NCBI GenBank assembly: GCA_017648105.1 | Contig: JAGCJH010000069.1 | Coordinates: 1 to 32,197 of the forward strand | Direction of reading: 5' to 3' | Source of the DNA: Tidjanibacter sp. | GTDB lineage: Bacteria; Bacteroidota; Bacteroidia; Bacteroidales; Rikenellaceae | Length of the DNA stretch: 32,197 bases | In this document: positions 1-6,961 of the stretch, piece by piece | Layout of the letters: each line of letters begins with the position of its first letter | Position numbering within the stretch: the stretch's first letter is position 1 | Notes under the pieces: generated by a model | Databases searched by the model: none | What the model saw: the letters and a program-made list of their open reading frames with translations, nothing else | Told to the model about the DNA's origin: nothing | Made by a program: the position numbers and the translations under genes

Positions 1-820
1 GAATGTTCTTGTTTTGGAGGGGTTTGATGGTCTTGGGGTGGATAATCTGTGCGCCACTATATGCGAGCTCGATAGCGTCGAGATATGTGAGCTCGGGGAT
101 ATAGGTCACACCCTCGAACTGCTTGGGGTCGCCATTGAGGATACCCTCCACATCTTTCCAAATCGACACGCTCTCCGCCTCCAAGATGTAGCCCGCAACG
201 GCTGCCGAGTAGTCGGAGCCCTCACGACCAATGGTGGTAGTAGCGCCCTGCTCGGTTGCGCCAATGAAACCCTGACCGACAATCACACGCTCCTCGGCAA
301 GCTCTACGGCACGCACGAGGCGAGGTGTGGAGGTCTCGATGTCGATGTTGGCATCACGGAAGCGGTTGCTGGTGAGGAATATGCGCCTCATATCGAGCCA
401 ATGGCTGCCGATGCCTGCATAGTTGAGGTAGTCGCTCACGATGGCTGTCGAGATAAGCTCGCCGAAGCTCACAATGCGGTCATACCACTCCTCATAGGTG
501 CGACTTTGGGGGTTGGAGAGCGTAATGATTTCCTCCAACTCCTCATAGAAACCCCTGACCCTCTCGGGCAGGTGGGGCTCGCCCCAGAGGTCGGCAAGAA
601 TTCCTGCGTGGTAATCCACGATAGTCTGCATAGCCACCACAGCCTCACCTGTGCGACCTGCCCAGAAACTCTCCATAACCTTTTCCAGAGCGTTGGTTGT
701 CTTACCCATTGCCGATACGACAATGAACAGACGACCCTCTGTCATTCGTGCAATCTCTGCAAGATTTCTTACACCTGCTGCCTCCTTCACGGAAGCGCCA
801 CCAAACTTATATACTTTCAT
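1..820 (-). CDS. lysC: Aspartate kinase, N-terminal 273 codons (truncated by window edge)
   Basis: Aspartokinase phosphorylates aspartate, the first step of the aspartate pathway to lysine/diaminopimelate, threonine and methionine. The reading frame opens with MKVYKFGGASVKE (the KFGGASV substrate/ATP motif). It also holds VVSAMGKTTN near residue 35, the RIVSFGELIS motif of the kinase domain, TTIGREGSDYSA, and WKDVEGILNGDPK near residue 225. It runs off the left edge at QIIHPKTIKPLQNKN, so the C-terminal ACT regulatory domains cannot be seen. It is therefore unclear whether this is a monofunctional enzyme or an aspartokinase-homoserine dehydrogenase fusion. The start at 818-820 is the first ATG matching the family N-terminus. 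The acyltransferase gene lies 75 bp upstream on the same strand, and I see no clear promoter between them. dapD, a later step in the pathway, is close by on the other strand. Confidence 0.9.
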   Translation of the reverse strand, partial: MKVYKFGGASVKEAAGVRNLAEIARMTEGRLFIVVSAMGKTTNALEKVMESFWAGRTGEAVVAMQTIVDYHAGILADLWGEPHLPERVRGFYEELEEIITLSNPQSRTYEEWYDRIVSFGELISTAIVSDYLNYAGIGSHWLDMRRIFLTSNRFRDANIDIETSTPRLVRAVELAEERVIVGQGFIGATEQGATTTIGREGSDYSAAVAGYILEAESVSIWKDVEGILNGDPKQFEGVTYIPELTYLDAIELAYSGAQIIHPKTIKPLQNKNI

Positions 821-895
821 TCTCTTATGTTTTACTTATAACTCATCCCTCGCATAAATAAACCCTACGAGGGGGAGAAGTCTATTTGTCGCTTA

Positions 896-2221
896 CTACT
901 CCTCGGTAGCTGCGACTTCTGCCTCTTTCTTGTTGTGGTAGTATTTGTAGAGCTCCTCGGTTGCGAGCGAAATCTTCGTTACGGAGAAGTCCTCGCCTTG
1001 GGGGAATACAAACATTGTATCCGTCAGGGTGCTCAAATCTACGCAGTCACGCTTCCACTTGCGGAAGTCATACTCGATGTGGATAGAGTAGCGCTGGGGT
1101 GCTGGCAAGTTGAGCGAGTAGTTTACATCGTCGAACTTACCTGTGAGCAAGAAGCCGTCCATATTGTGGATAAGGCGTGCCTCGCCAACCTCCATAAAGC
1201 TCTTGGGGTGGGGTAGCGACCTGACATCTGCCATAACATCGAGCGAGTAGGTGCCAGCCTCAACCTCCTTGCGGACATTCACCCTTTCCCACTCATACCA
1301 ATCGGGGATGTGCGAGAAGTGGGTTTCGCCCTCGGTAGCCTCCAACTGACCATACTCATTCATCCACCACTTGTGACCGCACGCCTTACACCAGATGTGC
1401 GAGCCCTCGCTCGTCATACGATACTCCTTGCCGCAGTGGGGGCACTGATAGAGCACCTTGTGAAGACCCTCGGCACGAGTGCGCTTGGTCATACGCACCT
1501 GATTGTCACGCTGCCAAGCGAAGTCATCGTATTGGAACTCACGGTCGATAACCTCCAAAATCTCGTTGTAGTCCATCTTCTCGATATCCTCCACAGTGAG
1601 AATCTGTTTCATTGTTGCCTCGGTCTTGATGAACCTATCGCCAGTGTGCCAGAAGGGGGAGTTGATGTGGTTGCCGTTGATGATGAGGGTCACAACGGGC
1701 ATTTTGAGGAGCTTTGCAAGCTTACCGAGCGAGGGGGGCAATATGGCATTGGTGCCGCAGAGCGAGTAGCGAGCCTCGGGGTAGAATGCAACGATTTTCT
1801 TGCGCTCCTTAATCTCACGGAGCTGACGCACAAGGCGTGTGTCGTTTGTGAATTTGCGCTTGGGAATGCAACCTACGCGAGCCATCAACCAGTGCAAAAT
1901 ACCACCAATGCCAACAAAACCATCAATTGTAGCGATATAGTATGCCTGATTGGGGAAGGTTGCCTTGATTGCCACCATAAAGTCATAGAAGGCATTGTGG
2001 TTGCAAAGGAGCAGATAGGGGCGCTTCACACCCTCCATATTGATCTTCTTTATATGTGTGCGGTGAATCCAAGTCACGGGAAATGAAGCAATCCACATTA
2101 TAGGGCGAAGCCACCAGGCAACTTTCTTGGGTTTCTGGCTCATATCGAGCCTACGAATACCATCCACCAGAGGGGTGCGGTCATCGAGGTGCTTTGTCTG
2201 TTTTTCTTCAAGTTGTTTCAT
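896..2221 (-). CDS. PlsC-family 1-acyl-sn-glycerol-3-phosphate acyltransferase with C-terminal zinc ribbon
   Basis: Probable lysophospholipid/glycerophosphate acyltransferase acting at the inner membrane. The catalytic HX4D motif is H75-NAFY-D80, and PEAR (138-141) stands in for the EGTR substrate motif. A hydrophobic segment lies near residues 34-52. The unusual part is C-terminal: CPHC (250/253) and CKAC (268/271) form a four-cysteine zinc ribbon, followed by about 170 residues with no recognised domain. At 441 aa it is far longer than the ~240 aa of plain PlsC. I chose the ATG at 2221 because a promoter -7 box lies at 2273-2280. The in-frame ATG at 2305 would sit upstream of that promoter and add an unlikely N-terminus. 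Acyl donor and acceptor cannot be told from sequence. Confidence 0.8.
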   Translation of the reverse strand: MKQLEEKQTKHLDDRTPLVDGIRRLDMSQKPKKVAWWLRPIMWIASFPVTWIHRTHIKKINMEGVKRPYLLLCNHNAFYDFMVAIKATFPNQAYYIATIDGFVGIGGILHWLMARVGCIPKRKFTNDTRLVRQLREIKERKKIVAFYPEARYSLCGTNAILPPSLGKLAKLLKMPVVTLIINGNHINSPFWHTGDRFIKTEATMKQILTVEDIEKMDYNEILEVIDREFQYDDFAWQRDNQVRMTKRTRAEGLHKVLYQCPHCGKEYRMTSEGSHIWCKACGHKWWMNEYGQLEATEGETHFSHIPDWYEWERVNVRKEVEAGTYSLDVMADVRSLPHPKSFMEVGEARLIHNMDGFLLTGKFDDVNYSLNLPAPQRYSIHIEYDFRKWKRDCVDLSTLTDTMFVFPQGEDFSVTKISLATEELYKYYHNKKEAEVAATEE

Positions 2222-2272
2222 AGAGAAGTCTTCTGTTTTTTTTGTTAACCCCCGTAGGGGGCATATAAAGTA

Positions 2273-2306
2273 CAAAGATAATGAAAAAAAGAAAAAAGCC
2301 CCCAAA
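2273..2306 (-). promoter_or_regulatory. Bacteroidetes-type promoter for the PlsC-like gene
   Basis: On the minus strand TATCTTTG (2280-2273) matches the -7 consensus TAnnTTTG. A TTTG (2306-2303) lies 22 nt upstream, slightly farther than the usual 19-21. Predicted transcription starts near 2266, giving a leader of about 45 nt to the ATG at 2221. Confidence 0.55.
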
Positions 2307-2310
2307 ATAC

Positions 2311-2341
2311 TTTCGTTTCTCCTACTTTTTTGCCATATTTG
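2311..2341 (+). promoter_or_regulatory. Probable promoter for dapD
   Basis: CATATTTG (2334-2341) differs from TAnnTTTG at the first base. TTTC (2311-2314) lies exactly 19 nt upstream as a -33 element. It sits back to back with the divergent promoter of the acyltransferase gene. Predicted start is near 2348. Confidence 0.4.
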
Positions 2342-2375
2342 TAGTTGATTATGAACAATTCAAACATTTTGAGTT

Positions 2376-3197
2376 ATGTACACAGAGATTAGAAAACATA
2401 TAGAGGCTGCGTGGGAGAATGGTGAGTTGCTCCACGAGCCCGCAGTTCTTGATGCTATTGAGCAGGTTGTGACGCTCCTCGATGAGGGTAAATTGCGTGT
2501 GGCTGAGCCTACTGAGGATGGCACTTGGCAGGTCAATGAGTGGGTCAAGAAGGCGGTTATCCTCTACTTCCCCACCCACGAGATGACTACCAGCCACGCT
2601 GGCGAACTCGAATTTTACGACAAACTCCCCTTGAAGAAGGGTTATAAGGAACTGGGTGTGAGGGTTGTGCCCCACGCTGTGGCTCGTCGTGGTGCCTACC
2701 TCGCAAGGGGTGTCATTATGATGCCTTCCTATGTCAATATCGGTGCCTATGTGGATAGTGGCACGATGGTCGATACTTGGGCAACTGTTGGCTCTTGTGC
2801 ACAGATTGGCAAGGGCGTGCATCTGAGTGGTGGCGTGGGTATCGGTGGCGTTTTGGAACCCGTGCAGGCAGCACCCGTGATTATTGAGGACAACTGCTTC
2901 CTCGGTTCGAGGTGCATCGTTGTTGAGGGTGCGCATATCGGCAAGGAATCGGTGCTTGGCGCAGGTGTGACCATTACCTCCTCCACCAAAATTATTGATG
3001 TTACTGGTCCCGAACCTGTTGAGTATAAGGGTTATGTGCCTCCTCGCTCGGTGGTTATCCCTGGCTCCTATAAGCGTCAGTACCCCGCAGGCGAATACTC
3101 CGTAGGCTGTGCCCTTATTATTGGTCAGAGGAAGGAGAGTACCGATAAGAAGACTTCGCTTAACGATGCTCTTCGAGAGTTTGGCGTGTCGGTATAG
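2376..3197 (+). CDS. dapD: 2,3,4,5-tetrahydropyridine-2,6-dicarboxylate N-succinyltransferase
   Basis: DapD transfers succinyl from succinyl-CoA to tetrahydrodipicolinate in the succinylase branch of diaminopimelate/lysine synthesis, in the cytoplasm. The 273-aa length is usual for the family. An N-terminal helical domain (residues 1-100) is followed by a left-handed beta-helix of hexapeptide repeats at about 105-215, including GAYVDSGTMVDTWATVGS, IGKGVHLSGGVGIGG and DNCFLGSRCIVVEGAHIG, and then a C-terminal strand domain. The ATG at 2376 gives the standard MYTEIRKHIEAAWE start. The gene is divergent from the acyltransferase. The stop codon is followed after 22 nt by a 9-bp-period tandem array and then birA. 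Confidence 0.96.
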   Translation: MYTEIRKHIEAAWENGELLHEPAVLDAIEQVVTLLDEGKLRVAEPTEDGTWQVNEWVKKAVILYFPTHEMTTSHAGELEFYDKLPLKKGYKELGVRVVPHAVARRGAYLARGVIMMPSYVNIGAYVDSGTMVDTWATVGSCAQIGKGVHLSGGVGIGGVLEPVQAAPVIIEDNCFLGSRCIVVEGAHIGKESVLGAGVTITSSTKIIDVTGPEPVEYKGYVPPRSVVIPGSYKRQYPAGEYSVGCALIIGQRKESTDKKTSLNDALREFGVSV

Positions 3198-3219
3198 CGA
3201 GCACATCTCGTGAGCAAGA

Positions 3220-3282
3220 CTTTAATGCCTTTAATGCCCTTAAAGCCCCTAATGTCCTTAGAGCCCTTAATGCCCCTAAGGC
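3220..3282 (+). repeat. 9-bp-period tandem array, copy A (seven units)
   Basis: Seven consecutive 9-mers: CTTTAATGC, CTTTAATGC, CCTTAAAGC, CCCTAATGT, CCTTAGAGC, CCTTAATGC, CCCTAAGGC. The array starts 22 nt after the dapD stop and reads in the dapD direction. Three related arrays lie at 19796-19831, 26006-26041 and 28865-28909. Confidence 0.9.
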
Positions 3283-3312
3283 ATAGCAAACTCAGTCTTA
3301 AAAGTTTTTGGT

Positions 3313-3334
3313 GAAGCTTTTTACAAAAAGCTTC
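3313..3334. repeat. Perfect 10-bp inverted repeat after array A (terminator-like)
   Basis: GAAGCTTTTT and AAAAAGCTTC flank a 2-nt centre, so the RNA would fold as a hairpin with its loop opened. It lies about 30 nt after the 9-bp array, between dapD and birA. The 3' side lacks a U tract, so termination is possible but not shown. The preceding segment (3296-3325) resembles 26058-26089. Confidence 0.7.
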
Positions 3335-3340
3335 AAATAA

Positions 3341-3360
3341 TTCTCAATTCTCAATTCTCA
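3341..3360 (+). repeat. 7-bp tandem repeat abutting the birA start codon
   Basis: TTCTCAA occurs as two full and one nearly full unit, ending directly at the birA ATG. It occupies the place of a ribosome binding site; no Shine-Dalgarno sequence is present. Confidence 0.75.
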
Positions 3361-4077
3361 ATGGCAGTATTGATATATAAATCTTTACCCTCGACAAATA
3401 CAGAGGCGAAGAAGGCGGGCTATCGCCACGGCGACGCCATCATTGCTCGTGAGCAGACTGCGGGCAGAGGTCAGAGGGGTAATAAGTGGAGCGCAAAGGC
3501 GGGGGAGAACTTGACCTTTTCGCTCGTTTGGGAGCCCACATTTTTGGAGGCTAAACGCCAATTTTTGCTCTCGGAGGCTGTGGCTTTGGCACTCACGGAC
3601 ACCCTTGCAAAGTGGAATATTCGCTCGAAGATTAAGTGGACAAACGACATCTATGTCGGTAGGAATAAGATATGTGGCATTCTCATTGAGCACGACCTCG
3701 GGATGGAGGGCAAGCTTGCCCGCACCATTGTGGGTATTGGTTTGAATGTCAATCAGAAGGAGTTTGATGAGTGGGTGCCCAATCCCACCTCTATGGCTCT
3801 CGTTGGGAAGCAGCAGCTCGATTTGAATGAGGTGTTCCAGACCCTTTTCGATGCTTTGGAGGCTCGCTATGAGCAGCTGCAAAACTCTCCCGAGCAGATA
3901 GAGAGGGAGTACGATGCGCTTCTCTTCCGCAAGGGCGAACTGCACCCCTTCCGCCTGCCTAATGGTAAGGAGTTTCAGGGTGTCATTCAGGGTGTGAAAT
4001 CGACAGGCGAACTTCTCATTGAGAGCGAGGGTATGGTTGTGCCCTATCTCTTCAAGGAGGTTGAGTTTGTTATTTAG
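3361..4077 (+). CDS. birA: Biotin--[acetyl-CoA carboxylase] ligase, monofunctional
   Basis: BirA makes biotinyl-AMP and attaches biotin to the carrier lysine of biotin-dependent carboxylases. Visible motifs are the STNTEA entry motif (11-16), the biotinyl-AMP binding loop GRGQRGNKW (35-43), KWTNDIY (92-98), KICGILIE (103-110) and GIGLNVNQ (125-132). A C-terminal small beta domain (about 190-238) follows. At 238 aa it lacks the N-terminal winged-helix domain of repressor-type BirA, so it should have no DNA-binding role. The ATG at 3361 directly follows the 7-bp repeats with no Shine-Dalgarno sequence. Its transcription may depend on read-through from dapD or on an unrecognised promoter in the repeat-filled gap. 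Confidence 0.94.
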   Translation: MAVLIYKSLPSTNTEAKKAGYRHGDAIIAREQTAGRGQRGNKWSAKAGENLTFSLVWEPTFLEAKRQFLLSEAVALALTDTLAKWNIRSKIKWTNDIYVGRNKICGILIEHDLGMEGKLARTIVGIGLNVNQKEFDEWVPNPTSMALVGKQQLDLNEVFQTLFDALEARYEQLQNSPEQIEREYDALLFRKGELHPFRLPNGKEFQGVIQGVKSTGELLIESEGMVVPYLFKEVEFVI

Positions 4078-4121
4078 CGAGCGTGCCTTGTAGGTGCTGC
4101 TTGCACCGAGCGTCGGCTCGC
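4077..4121 (+). terminator. Nested hairpin overlapping the birA stop codon
   Basis: GCGAGC (4077-4082) pairs with GCTCGC (4116-4121), enclosing a second stem GGTGC/GCACC (4093-4097/4103-4107). The outer stem starts at the last base of the TAG stop. T-rich sequence follows but no clean U run. It may be a terminator or a 3' stabilising structure. Confidence 0.4.
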
Positions 4122-4178
4122 AAGTTTCTCATTTTCACAGAAAGATGTGAAAAAATAAGTTGGTTAATAAAAAAATCA

Positions 4179-4216
4179 GGGGGGCGTGCAACATTTTGCC
4201 CCCTTTGTGCATCTAT
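4179..4216 (+). promoter_or_regulatory. ECF-type (autoregulated) promoter of the sigma factor operon
   Basis: GCAAC (4188-4192) followed 17 nt later by CATCTAT (4210-4216) fits the layout of ECF sigma promoters (-35 with AAC, -10 with CGTC/CATCTA-like). It lies just upstream of an ECF sigma gene, which suggests autoregulation. A GGGGGGC (4179-4185)/GCCCCC (4198-4203) inverted repeat overlaps it. Confidence 0.55.
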
Positions 4217-4236
4217 AAAATAAGAGAGAAAGGTAA

Positions 4237-4785
4237 ATGACCATCGAGAGCATCATACGAGGTTGCCAAAATGGTGACAAAGAGGCTCGCAGGGAACTTT
4301 ATGAGAGGTACGCCTCGGCGATGTTTTCGCTCGTGAGGCGCTACATCCGAGTTCGTGCGGCTGCTGAGGATGTGTTCCACGATGGCTTTGTTGTGCTCTA
4401 CACCAAGATTGGCGACTACCGAGGCGAAGGCTCTTTTGAGGGGTGGATGCGTAGGATTTTCATCAATACAGCGCTCTCCCACCTGCGCAAGAATGGCTCA
4501 TCGGGGACGGTGGATGAGGATGTGAGCGACCTACCGCCGAGTGCCGTTGGAGGGGCACCGCCCGAGGCGCTGGGGAGGTTGGAGGATAGAGAGCTGCTAC
4601 GGCTTGTTGAACAACTCCCCGAAGGTTACCAAACGGTGCTTATGCTCCACGCAGTGGAGGGTTACTCCCACGCAGAGGTTGCCCAGATGCTCTCCATAAG
4701 CGAAGCGACAAGTCGTACTCAATTCCTCCGAGCAAAGATGCGCTTGGCGGCAATGATAGAATCACAAAACAACCCAAAGAGATAG
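4237..4785 (+). CDS. ECF (extracytoplasmic function) RNA polymerase sigma factor
   Basis: A 182-aa sigma-70 family protein that should redirect RNA polymerase in response to an envelope signal. Region 2 covers about residues 20-88, with the core-binding/-10-recognition stretch AAAEDVFHDGFVVLYTKI (41-58) and YRGEGSFEGWMRRIFINTALSHLRK. Region 4 covers about 118-172, with LPEGYQTVLMLHAVEGYSH and the helix-turn-helix VAQMLSISEATSRTQFLRAK. Only a short Gly/Pro-rich linker joins the two, so regions 1 and 3 are absent as in all ECFs. The ATG at 4237 follows AAAGGTAA. The next gene, 12 bp downstream, looks like its membrane anti-sigma partner, and the upstream promoter looks ECF-type. Confidence 0.93.
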   Translation: MTIESIIRGCQNGDKEARRELYERYASAMFSLVRRYIRVRAAAEDVFHDGFVVLYTKIGDYRGEGSFEGWMRRIFINTALSHLRKNGSSGTVDEDVSDLPPSAVGGAPPEALGRLEDRELLRLVEQLPEGYQTVLMLHAVEGYSHAEVAQMLSISEATSRTQFLRAKMRLAAMIESQNNPKR

Positions 4786-4797
4786 AAAAACAAAAAA

Positions 4798-6066
4798 ATG
4801 ATAGATAAGAACGATAAATATAATAGCCTGCTTGGCGACAAGCTCTCGGGACTTCGTGAGGAGCCCCCCGCAGGGATGTTCGATAGAATTGAGCAGACCC
4901 TTGTGGCGCAGGGTGTCGTTGCGGAGGGGGTGCATAGTGAGCCTGCTGGGGTGGTTGTTCCCTTGTGGCGCCGACCTCTTGTGAGGGGTGTGGTTGCAAC
5001 TTTGGCAGCAGCAATGGTGGCTCTTGCGGTGCTCGTGAATGTAAGGGAGGTGGCTCCCCAGATTGTTGTGGAGGTTGCTCAGATGCCCACTATGGCAAGC
5101 CCCGAGGTGGGTGTGGCTATGCCCGATGTGAAAACTCTTGCGAGGGTAGAGCGCACGGTGTCGGCTCCTGTGCAGAGTGTGCTTGTTGAGCAGCAGAGCG
5201 TGGAGATTGCTCCCAAGATGTCCACCGAGAGTCCAGAGTCGGAGCAGAGAGTGATGACAAGTAGCACCAAGGGCGAAAAAACAAGAACACACCGCACTCG
5301 TACCCGCAGGCGCTCGGAAAATCGTAGAAGCAATGCCGAGTTGGAGGATTTTTGGCGTGGCGTGCTTGCCGAGCAGAACACTCAACGAGTGAGTAAGATG
5401 CCTACGGAGATAGGTCTTTATGCTGCCAATGTGGGCTTCAATAGGGGACATATCGAGGCGGAGAATATGGCAAGTAGTTCGATGGTCGTGCAGGAGAAAA
5501 ATCAGCACACTACGAGTGGCAAGTACCTCACTCCTTCGTTTGCAGCACCCCGTGAAACTAAGACCCACTTGGAGCACTATATGCCCATCACGGTGGGTGT
5601 GACGCTGAGCTACTCGCTTGGCGATTGGCTCTCATTTGATAGTGGTCTGCTCTATACAAACCTCTACTCGAAGAGCGAATCAACGGGTGTTGTGAGCGAC
5701 TATGGCGTGCGTCGCACGATGGACTATTTGGGCGTACCTTTGGCTCTCTCGGCATCCATTACGAATGTCGGCAACCTTTCGCTCTATGGTCGTTTAGGCG
5801 GTACTGCGGAACTCTGCATCAATGCCGTGGATAAAACCTTTCTCGATGGTGAGATGCTTAAAAAGAGCGACTTGGATGTGCCCCTGCTGAGTTACTCGCT
5901 CGATGCTGCGCTGGGAGCAACCTATCAGATATTTGGTGGTGTTGGACTCTTTGGCGAGGTGGGCTGCTCCTATTGGATTACCTCCGAGGATTATCCTGAG
6001 AACTACCGCACGGTACACCCACTGAGTCTCTCTTCGAGGTTCGGTTTGCGCTTTACTTTCAACTAA
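4798..6066 (+). CDS. Anti-sigma-like protein with inner-membrane helix fused to a C-terminal outer-membrane beta-barrel domain
   Basis: Residues 1-60 form a short charged domain (LREEPPAGMFDRIEQTL) like the cytoplasmic N-terminus of Bacteroidetes anti-sigma factors. Residues 62-81 are one hydrophobic helix (VRGVVATLAAAMVALAVLVN). Residues 82-245 look like a periplasmic linker with an Arg/Thr-rich basic stretch (about 163-177). Residues 250-422 have the alternating aromatic/glycine pattern of a small beta-barrel (ITVGVTLSYSLGDWLSF, GLLYTNLYSKSE, LSLYGRLGGTAEL, GLFGEVGCSYW) and end in FGLRFTFN. There is no cleavable signal peptide. If both ends fold as predicted, the protein spans the inner and outer membranes. 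Position directly after the sigma factor supports a signalling role, but no function is demonstrated. The barrel-like part could instead be a periplasmic beta domain. Confidence 0.75.
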   Translation: MIDKNDKYNSLLGDKLSGLREEPPAGMFDRIEQTLVAQGVVAEGVHSEPAGVVVPLWRRPLVRGVVATLAAAMVALAVLVNVREVAPQIVVEVAQMPTMASPEVGVAMPDVKTLARVERTVSAPVQSVLVEQQSVEIAPKMSTESPESEQRVMTSSTKGEKTRTHRTRTRRRSENRRSNAELEDFWRGVLAEQNTQRVSKMPTEIGLYAANVGFNRGHIEAENMASSSMVVQEKNQHTTSGKYLTPSFAAPRETKTHLEHYMPITVGVTLSYSLGDWLSFDSGLLYTNLYSKSESTGVVSDYGVRRTMDYLGVPLALSASITNVGNLSLYGRLGGTAELCINAVDKTFLDGEMLKKSDLDVPLLSYSLDAALGATYQIFGGVGLFGEVGCSYWITSEDYPENYRTVHPLSLSSRFGLRFTFN

Positions 6067-6085
6067 TTAAGGGCTTTGTGTGACT

Positions 6086-6892
6086 ATGAAAAAGTTTTTG
6101 ACTATAACAATCCTTCGACCTCTGCTCCTTCTGTGGCTGACAGCCTCTTTGGTGGCGTGCAGTAGTGATATGATGGGCGACCCAATGGCGGGGGAGGGAG
6201 GTGGTTATGTGACAACCTTTGGCGAAATCTTTGGCGAAGAGATGAGGGTTGTGACTGATGATGGACAGGAGTTGACTATCTGCCAAGTTGGCGCTGGTAT
6301 CTCGTGGGATGAGGTGTGTGCCAAGAGTGGGCGAGTGCTCTTCAACTATACGGCTGTCGAATATGACAATGCGAGGAATATGGTTGTGGGCATTAGAATC
6401 AACCGCTTTTATGACCTCGTGGAGAAAGAGGTGGAGATTTATGAGCCCGAGGGGGCTTGTGGCGTGGTTACCCGTAGCGCAGGCTATGAGGGAGGCTTTG
6501 ATGTGAACAACAATCCCAACTTTGTACCCCTCTTGGGTGCCCTCGCTATGCCCTTTGAGGTGGGCGTGGGCGGTGGCTATATCAATGTTTATGTACTCTA
6601 TTACTCCACAACAGAGGAGTATGTGCCCGAGGTGTCGCTTGTGTGGGATGTGGCAACCTCCACCGAGAACACTGCGCTCTTCCAACTCGTCAGTGAGGCT
6701 GATGAGGAGGCAGATAAGGAAGGGGCGCAAGTCCGCTATTTGTGGCACACCTTCCGTGTGGGCGAGGAGATTGCCGAGAGGATTCAGGATGTGAATAATT
6801 ATGCCTTCTATTGGCGCTGGTGGGCAAATGAGAAACATCCAGAGGAGGGTACGAAGAACTATACGAGCCTTATGACCGACCCGCAACTGTGA
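6086..6892 (+). CDS. NigD-like lipoprotein
   Basis: A 268-aa predicted lipoprotein. The signal peptide has a lipobox LVAC with the lipidated cysteine at residue 25, directly followed by SSDMMGD, which suits outer-membrane retention. The middle segment GRVLFNYTAVEYDNARNMVVGIRINRFYDLVEKEV (in parts) resembles the NigD-like family, an OB-like domain followed by a beta-sandwich domain, whose role is unknown. I place the start at the ATG at 6086; a GTG two codons upstream (6080) is less likely. It is the last gene of the sigma factor operon, 19 bp after the barrel protein, and is followed by a strong terminator. It may be the regulon's structural output or a sensor, but that is inference. Confidence 0.7.
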   Translation: MKKFLTITILRPLLLLWLTASLVACSSDMMGDPMAGEGGGYVTTFGEIFGEEMRVVTDDGQELTICQVGAGISWDEVCAKSGRVLFNYTAVEYDNARNMVVGIRINRFYDLVEKEVEIYEPEGACGVVTRSAGYEGGFDVNNNPNFVPLLGALAMPFEVGVGGGYINVYVLYYSTTEEYVPEVSLVWDVATSTENTALFQLVSEADEEADKEGAQVRYLWHTFRVGEEIAERIQDVNNYAFYWRWWANEKHPEEGTKNYTSLMTDPQL

Positions 6893-6931
6893 GGTGCTGA
6901 TTTTTAGGCGTTAAGAGTGGGGAGGAAAAAC

Positions 6932-6959
6932 AAAAAGGAGGTCAATCGACCTCCTTTTT
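6932..6959. terminator. Bidirectional intrinsic terminator
   Basis: A perfect 12-bp stem (AAAAAGGAGGTC / GACCTCCTTTTT) with a 4-nt loop AATC. It ends the sigma factor operon on the plus strand and lies only 2 bp beyond the 3' end of tRNA-Gln on the minus strand, so it probably serves both. Confidence 0.92.
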
Positions 6960-6961
6960 AG

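Noticed and set aside
3220..3282. CRISPR array
   Set aside because: Units are contiguous 9-mers without spacers and no cas genes are present.
4237..4785. The ECF sigma factor as the SigP partner of PorX
   Set aside because: Nothing in the sequence ties them together; the ECF gene has its own anti-sigma-like neighbour and lies more than 20 kb from porX.
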